A stretch of 64,000 bases of DNA from contig JANBVO010000063.1 of the NCBI GenBank assembly GCA_030052745.1, positions 92,999 to 156,998 on the forward strand, read 5' to 3'. This DNA comes from Pleurostoma richardsiae. Its lineage: Eukaryota; Ascomycota; Sordariomycetes; Calosphaeriales; Pleurostomataceae. A program made the translations under genes and the position numbers. Shown piece after piece: positions 31,615 through 44,641 of this stretch. Position 1 is the stretch's first letter, and each line of letters opens with the position of its first letter. A model generated the notes under the pieces. The model searched no databases and was not told where the DNA came from. It saw nothing but the letters and a program-made list of their open reading frames with translations.

Positions 31615-33243
31615 ATGGACACCGGCTCTGACCAAGGCGGTAATGCTCCCACGCAGCCTTTTTCTCTCTCCGATGGAGGACGTGGGCGCGATGAGGGCCA
31701 CGCCGACGGCAATGGTGTCGAAACTAAGCTACTCGTTACGACGCTTTCGACCGCGACTGTCGCCGTGCCTATCCCCAAGGTTGCCATGCCTGTCCCTAGA
31801 GTTGCTATGCCTGCCCCGAGAAGCGCTATGCCCACCCGCAAGGTCGCCATGCCCACCATCGCCAGCGCCAGCAACCAGAACCATCCCGACAAGGACCTCG
31901 TCAATTCCGTCATCCGGGTCATTATCGACAATAGCACCGTGATGGATATGCGGACTCTCAAGAACCTGTCGCTGGTCAACAAGATCGTCCGACGTGCCGC
32001 TTCCAAGGCCTTGTTCCGAAACATGACTGTCAAGGCCAATGGCATCAAGACGGACTCGGACAAAATCACGTACATTCTTGAGCATGACCGCATCAAAAAA
32101 GCTGTCAGGTAGGCAAAGTAATGGGAAAGATGTGGAACCAGAAGCAGTACTGACTCTAAATCCACCAGAAATCTGCGACTCCTCTCCCCATGGGGCTGGC
32201 GAGGTCAAGAGCCCGTGGAGAGCGGTCGTGTTTTTCCATCTATTAAAGGGCTGGTCAACGCACTGCCGAACCTCACGACCCTGTCGTTAAGCGAGTTCAG
32301 TCGTGTCGGCACTTTCTTCAATCTCGAACGCTTTGCGAACGGCGGACCAGAGTTAGTTCTTCCCAGCGTCAAGACCCTCACTCTGCACCTTGCTGTGTAT
32401 AATAGAGTCGGCCCGATCGTTAAAGCGTGCCCAAACATCACGACACTGCGGATGAATTACAACGGCTTCACTCCCGACAGTAAGGGGATCGTGCTTGGTC
32501 CCCTCACCGGTGGAAACAGAAATGTCTCCGAGGTATGGGCCGCTATCAAGGAGCTTCGGTACGTCGAGAACCTGGAGTTACTCAAGTTTGGCTCGCAACG
32601 TACCAGCGCGTCAGGAACGCCCGACGTGGCCATGGTTGGATGGTACCCGTATGAAGTGCAAAGTAAGTGGAAGCACTTTCTAGAGGCACACCAGTCCCGC
32701 ACCCACCAAGCTCACATCTTCACAGCTATTTCGGAGTTCCTCCCTGGGCTCAAGCGACTTGCGCTCTACGGAAATATTCTCAACCACGCCGAGCTTTTCC
32801 TCGCTGTACGTAGAGGCACCCAGAATTTTCATTGCTTCTTGACAGACAAATAGTCTAACAACATGCCGCAGGACTTTGGCCCTGCATTCGCCTGCTTTAC
32901 GGATCTCGAAGAGGTTCTGATCACGATACAGGTCATGGCTGACTGGAAGCCCTTCTACACGCCCGAGGAAGGAACTGTCATACCTCGACCATGCAATCGC
33001 GAAGCAGAACAGAACCTGACTACTATGCTGGCCCATCACAAAAACGACCCCGTCCTTGCCTCGGTCCGGATCTTTGCGCAGTGCTTCAAGCTTGAGAAGC
33101 TATCGTATGTCTTCGAGGAGAAGGGAGCGACCTACGGGAGGCGCTATCCTGGTAGTGCGTCCGTCCAGCGCCTGAAGCTTTTCAGTAACCCCTACTTTGG
33201 TTTCTACATCTTTCCGGGACCCGCGACAATCTATTGGCTTTGA
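31615..33243 (+). CDS. F-box-like, leucine-rich protein with VAMP heptad repeat
   Basis: Four exons: 31615-32108, 32169-32662, 32726-32805, 32872-33243. They total 1440 nt, 479 residues, all in phase. After a polar start, residues about 52-79 contain four copies of a seven-residue proline repeat built around VAMP or SAMP. The next block, DLVNSVIRVIIDNSTVMDMR, then LKNLSLVNKIVRRAASKALF, is a degenerate F-box-like helix set. The rest has spaced leucine motifs (LPNLTTLSLSEFSRVG, LPSVKTLTLHLAVYN, CPNITTLRMNYNGF, LPGLKRLALYGN), the pattern of fungal F-box/LRR proteins. If the F-box works, the protein would recruit a target to an SCF ubiquitin ligase; the target is unknown. The third and fourth exons are supported by donors GTAAGT and GTACGT. 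Confidence 0.8.
31768..31857 (+). repeat. 21-bp imperfect coding repeat (VAMP heptads)
   Basis: About four tandem copies of a 21-nt unit encoding PKVAMPV, PRVAMPA, PRSAMPT, RKVAMPT. The third positions differ between copies, so the array is not very recent. Confidence 0.75.
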
Positions 33244-33810
33244 TTCGACGTTTTGTGCTCCGGTCTCTGCGCTGCCTACAGGGAGGGCCCAGGATGGAGG
33301 GCGGAAGGCAGAGGTATGGGTATTGGAGAGAAGTTCTCTGGGTCTTATGGTTTGGGATTAAATGTGCGTCTCGAAGGGCTCTGAACGCTTTTGACGAGGG
33401 CGGGCTCACTTTGCGGCGTAGAAAATAGGAACGAGAGATCAACGTTTCTGACCTATCCGTTTTCGTGATGCTCTCAATCAGTGACTAGCTACCTATACAT
33501 CCGCTCAACGGCGACCGATCGATCCTCTCTGCGTTCCAAACTTGCCTGATTCTGGGAACAAACATCATTTCCGAAAACGGCTTTAGAGACTAGACAAAAA
33601 TGCCGCTTCGCCAGAATGCAGTGGCAGGAGGAAAGGTATCCTGCGAACAACAGCTGATTAGGTACTCAAGAGCTAGATAAAGCTCGCGAAAATGGGAGAC
33701 AGAACAAACTCTTGAAAATGCGACCATGTGTGTTTATCTAATTAAGACAGACATAGAACGCTGAACAAAAAGTAGGAAAAGGGGGTGAAAACGCCAACTC
33801 GGCAAAAGAA
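33244..33810. other. intergenic, 3' flank of the F-box-like gene
   Basis: No gene recognised. It is moderately AT-rich towards the tRNA. Confidence 0.4.
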
Positions 33811-33819
33811 AAAAAAACT
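33810..33819 (-). terminator. Pol III oligo-T terminator of tRNA-Phe
   Basis: A run of T on the minus strand just downstream of the tRNA 3' end (a run of A on the plus strand near 33810-33818). Confidence 0.8.
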
Positions 33820-33823
33820 CTTT

Positions 33824-33932
33824 TGCGGTTTGTGTGGATCGAACACACGACCTCCAGATCTCAGAATATTCTGATTCAACCGAAGTTAATGGCTTCTTCA
33901 GTCTGGCGCTCTCCCAACTGAGCTAAACCCGC
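33824..33932 (-). tRNA. tRNA-Phe (GAA) with 36-nt intron
   Basis: The cloverleaf is clear: D arm GCTC...GAGC, anticodon arm CCAGA/TCTGG with loop CTGAAGA, T arm GTGTG/CACAC with loop TTCGATC, and discriminator A at 33824. The 36-nt intron follows position 37, directly 3' of the GAA anticodon plus one base, which is canonical for eukaryotic nuclear tRNA introns. It holds a TTC that can pair with the anticodon. The acceptor stem GCGGGTT/AAACCGC has a single G5-A68 mismatch. An oligo-T terminator follows. Confidence 0.95.
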
Positions 33933-34193
33933 AGACAGAGAAGCCGGCGTGAGCTAAACCCCTGCTGTTGAGGAGCCGGGCGCTTTAGCGACTTATGCGG
34001 GCATCTCGAGCGGTCACACCATGCAGTTCTACCATCAGGGCGGTGAATAGGGGCAGGAAGCGGCAGGCCAGACAGGGGCTGGGGCACAGGATGGACGGGG
34101 GCCTTGAAGGTCAATCTCCCGTCAACATCATTCGTTTCCCGCTACGATGGGTTGACAGTACTCTGCTCTACATTCTCAGCAAGTGCCGGCGTT

Positions 34194-37100
34194 CTAGAAC
34201 TCCTCCGGCCCAATGATCCTATTGTCCAGCATACGCCCCATGTGTGTCTTCTCAATGCCCTCGCAGTCGCGGCGGATCCTCATCATGAGGACCCGCAGGA
34301 ACTCCACCGGGCTGCTGTTCCCAAACCGGCGCCACGCGCTGTTGATGGTCCTAGCCGCATCGCCGACATCGCCCCTCTGCCACGACACGCCGATGAAGCT
34401 GCACACCTCCGCGTACTCTGTGAATGAGCCGACGTAGAGCTGCCCGGCGAACAGGTTCAGCTCGACGACGAGTGGCCGGGGTATGTGTGATGTCGGCTGC
34501 ACGGGCAGGGTGTACAGGTCCAGTTTGTCCAGGGCGCGGAATCCCAGGTTTGGCCGCGGCGCGTACAGGTGGAGCGCGACGGCGGTCGATGCTTTGATGG
34601 CTGGAAGCAGCTCGTTGGCTTCGTACGGACTGATGACGATCATATACTCGATAGTGGCGTTGTTCGTTCTGTCACCGTGGCGAGGACCCGTCAGGATCCA
34701 CTGCACCGGCCGCTGGTATGAGTCCAAAATATCTAGGGACTTGCTCTTCACGGTGCGGGCAAAGTCCTTCGTGACCAAGGGACCGCCGGGCAGCAGCTTG
34801 GTTAGATTGATGTGGTCCGCGGCGCTGGTGCCGGAGAGCGCCGTGAATGCGGGCATGCAGGCCGGAGACCCGGCAGGCAGCTTGCCAGTCGAGACGAAGT
34901 CTCGGATATCCGGGTGGATAGCGTGCTTGGCGGGTTCGGCCGGGTCTGGCCTCTGGACCTGGCGTTCCTGCTCGACTTCTGGCGAGAGTTCCCTCTCCTG
35001 CTCCTCTTGCAGCGTGGCCGAGAGCATTTGCAGACTGTCAAACTCGCGGCATCGCTGCGTGATTGGGTCGTCATCATCCGGTTTCCCACCATCGACTACA
35101 CTTATGTCCTCCAGCATCCCTGCTCCGTCTATCCTAGGACGGGGCCCGTACCTGACCTCGAGTGACTGGGCTTCCTCCTCAAGGAACTCCTCGGCCTGGC
35201 TCTTGGTCAACATGGTCTCGCTATCCGAGCGCGCCTCATCCCACAGCTGATGATGCTTCCGGTGTCGTCTGCCCTGCACTGCCCATAGCGGTATGTTCCG
35301 TCGAGCGTCCAGCCACGTCTCCGAGATCGCCCAAGCCAGGATATCCGCTACTCTAATTCCTGGTTTCCCTTGGTTGGAAAGCCCCTCGAGTCCTTCGATC
35401 TTTACTCTGATCTCTTCGGGGACACAGAATACCAGAGACTGTCCCTTCCCGAGTCTCCTCATTCTCATGCACGCTGTCTTCAGGTCAGACTCATGTCAAA
35501 TCAGCATCGTGAGTGGTCACGTACCCTGTATCAGTCTATCCTTTGTCAGATTGGCCCCCAGTGTCACGGCTGCTCGGTAGTCCTGTGGCAGCCTCAGATC
35601 CGTCCCTCTCGTGTGGGCTTCATCCAGGAATACGAGGCAGACGTCGAGCTGCGTGGCGAACGGCGATGTGTGCAGCGGCTCGACGCGCCCCTTTCGGTCA
35701 AGGACGCAGATGTGGTCATTGTCGTCAACGAAGACAGCTGCTTGCGTCTTGCGGTCGTCTGGGAGTTTCTCAAGCCACCGCCCCGCGACTCCGAAGTTGT
35801 CGAGCTCGAGGATCTGCGCACCCACATCCAGTATCACTCGTACTGGCGGCTCCATATCGACCACCATGTCCAGGAGTTTCTGCGCATCTGACAGCGGTAC
35901 ATCTGAGATATCACTGGGCTTCATCAGCGCGACCGAGTTCTCCGGGCGGAGGAGGTACTCCAAGACCAGGGCATTGGTGTGCTTCTGGTCCGGTAGATCC
36001 AGCTGCTCGACCGTCAGCGGGAGGACGTTGCGGGAGTCATTCGTGCCACTGAAGCCGGTAGTTGGGTGGCTCTTGAACTCTCCTATGTCCCATCCCGACG
36101 CCGAGAGCTTGTGCGGGAACTCCTTCATCTCCTTGGGGAAGACAATGTGCGCGAGGAAGTAGTCAATGACCGCTTTGCCGTGACACAGGCAGGGGAACAC
36201 TTCCTCGACGCACTGGAAGTGGTCCTGCATGTTGATGCCCCCAAGCTGCTGGAAGGCGAAAGGTAGGTTGTCTGCATCCCTCACCCAAGTCTGATACTCC
36301 AAGTCTGCCTGATCCGACTTGAGCAGATGATTGAATGCAAGGAACAGGTCGTCGTCTTTCAACCCGCCGTAGTAGTAGCTAAGCGACGTCAGGATGATGA
36401 CGACTTCCGGATGACTGAATTCGGACCGTGCACTAGGGTTGTCTTTGGCTCGATACGGGACGGCAAGCTTCGTCTGTGGCTGTCTGTTCAAGTCCAGACC
36501 ATAGTCCACTCTCCAACGCTTCTGGCCCAGTGCGAACGCCAACACCCCACCTGCGAGGAGGCCTCGAAGCAGGAGGAGACTGTTCCTCATCTCCGCTCCT
36601 GGGCCTAGAGGCCCTCTCCCCTCACCGCCATCCTCGTCTGATGCTCCGAGCTCGGGAGTCGTTATGAAGCGGTACATGGCTTGCCTAACCTCCTCCGGCT
36701 GCTGTGTGATCGGGAAACCACTCAGCCCGGAGCTGCAAATCCGGTTTGCGACCTCGGTCACGATCTTCGCCTCGGCGTCTGCTCGCAATATTCGTGTGCG
36801 TGGAAAGCTCCCCGCACGACCGGGGTATGTCTCGACCGAAGCGGGGAGCTCCTTCTTGACGGCCGGGATATAAGCCCTCAGTATGTCTAGTAGCTCCTGG
36901 ACGCATATCCATCGATTAGGGCTATGGTCAATGGGCCGCTGCATTCCCATGGTATACACGAGTTCGAACTTGACGCTGAAGTTCTCGTCACTCTCGTCGA
37001 TGATGTCCCTGGATGATTTGTTTAGGAAATCCAGCGACCTCTGTATCCGCTGGCTGACCGCCTGATGCTCCAATATCCGCCTCTCAACTGCCATGAGTTT

Positions 37101-40100
37101 AAAAGACAGCATATGCTCGGGCTGCAGCAGGAGCACGCCTCCGGTAGACATGCACTCTTGCAAGGTCTCCTGAATAATCATTGCCTCCTCGTTCCCAAGC
37201 TTGACGGAACGAGAGAACGGCATGTGGTACACCTGCCTGTCGAGCAGGCCACCCAACTTCGACACGAGCGTCTGGAACATCTGCTGTGCCTGCGGCTTCG
37301 CGACTATCACGCGGACGAGACGTTTGCCATCCGCGAGCGCGGCCGTTACAATGGGCACAATGACTGACGACTTGCCCTCGCCCATGTTGAGCTGCATCAG
37401 CGAGTTCTTGCCAAACGGAGGGGATCGCATGTTCCCTGCAATCTCCTCCTGTACTTCCCGGATGAGGATGCCGCTTTCTATCTCCAGGAGGAGAGACTCC
37501 GGGTAGTCACGCGGGCGCCAGTTTGTGTGTCCCCGGTTTTGCAGTTCGTTTATAAAGTTAGACTCGTTGCCGCAAGACGCGAGCAAGCGCTCCGCCTGCT
37601 GCAGCTTCGTGAGGGCGATGCCGTAGTGCACGATGCAGCTCTTCCAGTCTTCGGGCAGTGCCTGCCAGCGTCTCCGGGCGAGACATTGGAGGAAGAGTAC
37701 CGGCGACAGCCTCGGCAATTGGTAGAAGCCGGGCACAGTAGCGTCGCAGGGCACTGTGCCGGTCGCATCAATGCCGGCTGCTGCTCTCATCAAACTGACG
37801 AGTATTCCGTCGACATATGCGCGGCAGGATCGCAGATACTCCTTGAGACACACCTCCAGGCCTTGGTTAGGTGACTGCAAACTGAAACCCGCTGTCCGCC
37901 CTCTTAATGATGAGTAGCTGCTGTACAGATACCGCACATAGTCGTTCTCATAGAAAGACTGTGCTCTGGTTTCCAACCTTGCTATAAGCGTGGCGAGATG
38001 AGAAGTTTCCACAGCACCAGAAGTCGGTGTCAACAGTTCCACCAAGGTAGGCTCAGTGTTGGGCTGCAGAATGGGAGCAGGCCGAGAAAAAACACCGTCG
38101 ATACTGAGAAAGCCAGCCTTAGCGAGGCGCCAACTGCTTGGTGCCAACCGCGGAGGTATCACCTCAAAAGATCTTACGACCTTGGGTACAAGATCTGCGA
38201 GCTTATGGAGATACGCGGAGAAGCGGCGATTGTCATGCCAGATCTTGAAGAGTTTCGTCACATATTCCATGGCATCCTCCATGTCGATGTAGGTAAGGAA
38301 ACCGACAGAGTGGAGATCAGCAGGCTCATAGGGCGCCTCGCAAGGCCATTGCTCGCATATAGCTGACACCAGTCTCGTGACTGCGCGATCCTGATTTGTC
38401 TTGAAGGTGTGTTGCCGTCGATTATTGCAGGATTTCTTGGTTTCTCCTTCAATCTTCGGCATCTGTGCCTCCGGGCAGCGAGAAAACTGGTGGCATGCTG
38501 GCTCGATGGCGCCACGAAGCTCAGTCGACTTGACCAGGAAACCTTCGCTCGGTTTGAAGGGTCCATCTGCCGGGATAGTAATCTGCGACATCTCGGGGAC
38601 AGTCAGGAACGAAGCGAGAGTTTGGACGACAGTCATGTCCGGCCTCTCGGCAAAGGCTAACGTTGCGAGCCACATAACCAAGCTGAATCTGTTGAAGCGG
38701 TGTGCTTCGCTGCTCATCTGCTCATGGATACTGGTCCAGTAGTTCGTGATGAAGTCCGATGATGATTCCTGCAGCCATTTCGCATCGTAGCCAAAGTTGG
38801 CTGTCGTAAGCTGGTGACCAGAGAAGACGCTAGAGCTTGAGAGGAACCTGTAAATGTGTGCTGCGAGATCGGTAGGAATGCTAGAGAGGAGGGCAGACTG
38901 CCCCTCCAAGGTCATCTTCGAAATCGCGAAGGCGCGGTATCCTTCGATTGAGTCGCATCCGCGGTCCCGAGACTGGTATACGCTGTCGCAACCGGCGGTA
39001 TGACTCTCCGCGCCGAACCCTGAAATCCGAAAGGCGGACGATCGTATGTCATCTCGAAGCAGGAGATCCACATCGACATTATCCAACTTAGGAGGTTCGA
39101 CATACAATTCTGGGTGGAAGAACTGCGATCTAGACGCTTGTTTGAATATGTCCCTGACGGCAAGATAGATTCCGCCGTGCTGTGCCAGAAAGCCGAGTTC
39201 TCCGTCCCACGATACCGTTTGCATGACACGCTCGTTTTTGGGGTAATACAACCGTCCAGGGGTGAGTCGGGCAATGAATGCCAGCAGGTCAACGTTCTCT
39301 CCTGTCAGGCGCTGAAAGGATCTCACGGAGGCGGAGCCCAGGACCGACAGCGCCTCCTCGGTGCCCGTTCTCCGCGTGAGAGGATCAGGCAGACAGAATG
39401 AGGTTAGGGCATGCAGGTAGCATATCAGTAGCTTGCTCTGAAGGCTGCCATTGTCCACGAGTCTGCCGAGGGTTTCGTCGACCTCGTAAGCGTGCACCTT
39501 TGTAGCTTTCTTCTTGTCAGTGGTGACTCGGACATGACCGTTCGACTTTTCCCATGTGACCGTGCCGTCAGGGATGATGACGACGCGACGGATCCTGCCT
39601 TCATGCTTCCTATTGCTGAGCACGAGCTTGTTCCGAAGACCGACCAGGGTGCCGATGGATTGGTCTGCGTCAATGCACATGTCGCGGAACTGATGAGACT
39701 CAATGGAGGCTGCTCTTCGCTTAAGATGGAATTCGAGCCGGAGTCTAGGAAGATCAATGTTCAAACGCGAGCCTGATGCGTCCAGTATCATGTGTATCCA
39801 GAGACTGTCCTCCAGAGGAGAGAGAATGTCTGATAGCGTGTGCACAGTTTCGCTTCTGAGGGCGAGGAGAGATCTCCCTTCTTTCTCGAGTTTCCATCTG
39901 CCCGTTTGACACTTCGACAGCACCCAATTATGACTGCCAGGTCTCCAAGCGTGAATGAGCGGACGGAACTCTAGGCATTCATTCTTGATATCATACCAGT
40001 GTGCATGCTCTTCAACTAAGGTAGTAGGAAAGTGTCCTCGGAGGATTCTTGAAGGGACAAGCTCGTAGGTCGCATCGCCTTGAGTTGCCCGGACCAGAAA

Positions 40101-43100
40101 GTCCAGGCTATTGGAGTTCTCAGAATCATGTAGGGCGAAGTGGATAGTGTGTCCCGCATACTTCCTCTTACCGGAGAAGGACATTCCCGGAACGTCGGTA
40201 GGCATCACTTCAATCGTCGTGCGACCGAAGAGCTTCGCGTACATGGGGTGTTGTTCATAGCCGGCAGGGAGTCGGTCGAGAGGTGTACCGTTGACGAGGA
40301 GTTCACCCGTCAGGAGATTGAAATGGACTGCAAGAGGGTTCTCATCTGCCAAACCGAGGCTCTTGCTTACCATCCAATGGTTGTGTGTCTCGGACAGCTT
40401 CTTCCAAGTGCCACCAGGCCGGTACGCCGACCATGACTTGCCGATGGCATCATCGAGAGAAGAGCTCTGCCCTGTTATGACCCTGGCAGCTAGGAGGGCG
40501 TAGCTGCGATAACAAAAACGCTTCCACCGCCAGTGCAGGAGGGATACCAATAGATCTGCTGATGCCAAGGCCTTCTCACCCTCCTGGATGATAATGGAGC
40601 ATTGAAGGAAGGTCGAGGCCGCATTGGGACAGTCGAGCATCTCCTCGAGGAATTCTCCATCAACATCAAAAGAGCTTGCGCAAATCAGAGCAACTGAAAT
40701 CGATCGAGACTGCAAAGCGGCTCTTGCAGCATCCTCGGTAGTCTGTTGTGTCTTGTTTCTTAGAAGGTTAACCCAGTTGAGAGTGATCTGTCGAGCAGTG
40801 GTCAAGTAGTTTTGACAGCTATCCCTTATCTCTTTCGTCGAACTGAGTGACATCAACCGAGTCGCCACGGTGATGAACATGGCAAAAGCCTCTGAAGACT
40901 GCCAGTTCTCCTTCAGCCCTTCTGAAACTTCGATAATACCGTTGACAAGAGAACGGCCGAGGCGCGCGTCGTCGACTGCGGTATGGGCATCTCGTAGGAT
41001 GGTCCTGCTTGAACAAGGGCCCGCCTGATGTATGCACTGCAAGCCAGTGAACACCGTCTCAGTCTTCCTGAAGTCCACTGCTGGTGCATGGAGCTGTAGC
41101 AAGATGTTCTGCCACTGGATTCTGTGGCCCAGGGGCATGGAACAGAGCGCCTTGTACTCCTCCAACGACATATGGTCTGGGCACTCAGAGAGGCTGGCGA
41201 TCACCTCGTTCGGCGGTGGACCGTCGGGTGAATTCGCTGGACGAAAAGTGAACCTCTGGAGTCCACATGATCTTGCCGGGAGCTCGTAGGTGCAACGCTT
41301 GGGGATATCCTCAGTCTCGTCAATTTTATCGACAAAACATCCTTTCGCAGTGTCATAATAGTGGTAATTCAGGCCATTGTTGACGCAGACGCTGTCCACC
41401 GTTGCAGTAGCAATGTCTTTACCTCGGCGGTGTGTGCGTACATGAGGCTTGTTTTCGGACAACAGGATGATCCGTTGTTGTGACGACGACGAGGCAAACG
41501 AAGAGAGTCCGCTGTAGTATTGGAGCTGGTAGTGGCAGCGAGGCACGCAGTGCGATGCGTATTCCGATCCCAGCACATTGAGATGCAAAAAGACAGTGAC
41601 GTCTCGCCACTCTCTGAAACATTCGGGGACTTGAAGCTCGAAGGCAACTGACTGAGCTTGTCGTCTCTGTTCCGGGAGCGGCCACTCATGCACTTCGATG
41701 TTGATGTTATCAGCTTCTCGGATGCAACGGCATCGCTGACACCAAGGAACACACTCCCATTTGTAGATACCACCCACAAAGTTATATGTCCTTTCGCATT
41801 GAATCCCGCTAGCCTTGTTCACCAGGGAAGCGTATTGCGCCTGCTTGCAGCGGAGTTCAGCGATTTTCTGTTCTTTTTTACTGGCAGCAGCGGCCTCGAT
41901 CGTTATCAGAAGGTTTTGATGAGCCAGAGACTGATTGAAGTATCGCACGGAGAATGATAGTTTAGAGCCGAAGTCCTGAAGTATGCCTCGCACACCGTAT
42001 TTTGACCGTCTGGACCGTTGGATCAGATATTCTTCGATATCCAGGAGCTGTGTCATCTGAACCCGAGATGGCAGGACTAGACTTTCAAGCAAACCGACTG
42101 GGATTCCGTGGTCATAGTCCTGCAGCAACCGGCAAGCCTGGACGGCGAAGATATCACAAGCTTTCCAAAGCTCTAGAATGGTAAGGATCAGTATAGATAG
42201 CCCCTCCGGATTTCTGTGATAGTGAGATGCGGCGATTGTATGATAGTCTTTGATGAGTTCAGCCAGCTGTCCGCAGATGCCCGCCTCGCTTGTATGGCGG
42301 TCGGCCCAGCTGGGCAGGTATGTACGGACCCAGGTCTCAAATGCGGCCAGGTTAACAGTGACGTTACCAGTGCCTAGAGAAGCCGCGGAAGGAAGCATAT
42401 CCGGGTTGAATTTGGGCAAAGCAGGGCCCGGTTCAACGTCAATGGCTTCCTTTGAACTCGTCCTGCTTGTTAACCAGTAGATGTGCTGGTCCAGCTGGAC
42501 TAGACCCATCAATGCATCTTGCTTGAAGTCTAATTTCGCGAGGCCGGACAAAGACAAAGGAGGGTATTCATGGACCATGATATCTTCCCATCTTTGTCGA
42601 AGGACCGCATTTGTGTCAAGCATGACGGTGTGGATAAAATCAAGGGCTGGTGTGCAGACGGCCGAATCGAGCTTGTGGAGCCTCCGAGCGACTTTAGAAT
42701 TCATTGCTGACAAGAGGTCGCTTCCAAAGTCTGCTAAGCGGTGGCACATGTGGAGGATATCGGCCATAAGAAAGACCATGAATTCCTTGTAGAGATCTCC
42801 TGACAGCCCAGATCCAGCAGTCAGTCGAGTGAAGGTTAGCTGGAGGACGACACGGATCAGCAACCACATGGGCGACCTGCGCCATGGAAGAGGGCTGCTA
42901 CGCCAGAAAACTTCGTCACGAGTGTTTTTTGAGATGGTTGACACGTCGGCAGGCCCACCAAGAGCCATCAAGAAGCTCGCCAAGAGTTCGGTGATCATCT
43001 TCGGGTGATTGGTGTCGCGGGTCTCCTCATGCATCTGCTTCGCCTTCTTCACCTTGGGACGCGTACCAATTGCCTGTTGGTGGCTCATCCTGGCCAGCGC

Positions 43101-43670
43101 CGAACTCAAGGCGGCTTGGAAGTTCTCATCGCGGAATGTCGACTTGCTGACAGCTACTGCAGTTCCCGGAAATGACCGCCTAAGCCTCCCTTTCGTCGAA
43201 ACGACGGCCTGGTTGAGGGCAGAGACTTCGAAAGCCTCGATCTGGATGTATTCAGGCATCATGCTCATTATGATGCCTGCGTTTTGGGCGCGGACGTAAA
43301 GTGGTATGGAACCTCCTGTCTGCAGTTAGCGACACGGTAATTTGAGAGACGGGACAAGTGTGCTGATACCTTGCGCACTCAGGCCGACCAAAGCTCGCCT
43401 CAAGCTGTCTTCGCTAATTGAGAGAACATCATTAGATGCCTCGTGAACGAGGGGGATAGTGCCTATGATCGACATGACAGTTTCTAGGAGGCTGCGCCGG
43501 CTGACCGGGACATGATCTCGAAATTTCTCGAGACTGCGGTGAACAAGGCGGACAATCTCCGTTTCCTCCTTCGGCTTGAAGTCATCCTCGTGGGGAAGCT
43601 GTGGCGGCAAGAAGATATGGTTTACGGCGTAGGCCAGAGTGTCAGAGTTATCGATATTGCTTGCTGCCAT
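34194..43670 (-). CDS. giant DUF3638/DUF3645 protein (3123 aa)
   Basis: Three exons: 43370-43670, 35525-43315, 34194-35473. They total 9372 nt, 3123 residues, with introns of 54 and 51 nt. The N-terminus (AYAVNHIFLPPQLPHEDD) and GGSIPLYVRAQNAG are hallmarks of this conserved family of very large fungal and oomycete proteins. At about residues 2077-2085 the DUF3638 part has LNMGEGKSSVIVPIV, a Walker-A-like loop, followed by KRLVRVIVAKPQAQQMF. At about 2661-2670 the DUF3645 part has VFLDEAHTRGTDLRLP, a DEAH-type Walker B. The spacing and motif text resemble SF2/SecA-type ATPases, so an ATP-driven remodelling role is a reasonable inference; databases often label members ubiquitin-related hydrolases without proof. 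DDLFLAFNHLL and FPCLCHGKAVIDYFLAHIVF lie between the two. No signal peptide or membrane helix. Function in the cell is unknown. Confidence 0.93.
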
Positions 43671-44641
43671 GGTGAATGCGAGCGGGCGTGGTGTTGAAGG
43701 AGGTCTTTCAAGTCGTTTTTTGATGGAGCTCGAGAAAAAGTCCTAGCGAGCCCTCAATACTGCAAAGGTTATAAGAGCCGGCCGATCTGTTTTGCGAGGA
43801 AGGCTGTGGGCGGTGCTGTTGGTTGTTGGGTCAGGAAGTGAGCCCGGGAGTGGATGAACTTAATGGTGTCCGCCTTGCCGCCTAAGTATTCTCCCAGCTT
43901 CGTGGTAAATGATACGCTGCGGAGATACCTAGGTCTCTGAGGTACCTCTGGCTTTCAATAAGAGCAGGATACTTTCTTTTTTTGTTGGTTTCAGTCTTGT
44001 TGGCGTCAGTAGGCGGTAGGCCTCCTGCATAAGTCGGAATATCAGACCGCCACTTGTTAGCCGTCCTCATCAGGTTCATCACTCCTGGACAATCCTGGTA
44101 CAAGGTACAAACAATTGAATTTCCTAGATGCATTTGAAGAAGTCGAGGTGATAGGTAGTGCAAATGGTAGAGCATTGCGTGGAACAAGGCCAATAGTCTG
44201 AAAGCCTGCACGAGCATATAACATGTCTTAACTGAGGAAGTCGTGCACATATAGGCAAAGCACACCCTCCAAGATCTGTCAAATGTACATGACCTGAGTC
44301 ACGAGATTGTTAAATGGGAACCCTCGTCACCAAACAGACCAGAGCCACGTGTTCGGTAGAGACCATCCCAGTAGGACGTATACTCGGCTCCTGGTTGCGT
44401 GCCACGAAAGTCTCTAAACTGACTTGAGTTCTCAAATGCCTCCTTAGCTCCACATAAACAGGCCGTACCAGTCACTTCAAATGAACATTGAACGCTGATG
44501 CCTTCAAGTCTCAAGGGCCTTGTAAACACGCAACATGCCTTACAATGACAGGGTAATGCCCGTCGCCAATGGAACAATGATAATGAGATTAATGTTTATT
44601 GTTACGTTTCTCTTTCCAACAGTTGTAATTCTTCATACCTT
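43671..44641. other. intergenic, promoter of the giant gene
   Basis: Minus-strand open frames at 43882-44265 and 44299-44577 lack any recognisable domain, and I do not call them. No repeat or RNA gene is seen. Confidence 0.4.

Noticed and set aside
43882-44577. Minus-strand open frames upstream of the reductase
   Set aside because: Cys/His-rich but with no spacing that matches a zinc finger; no start context.
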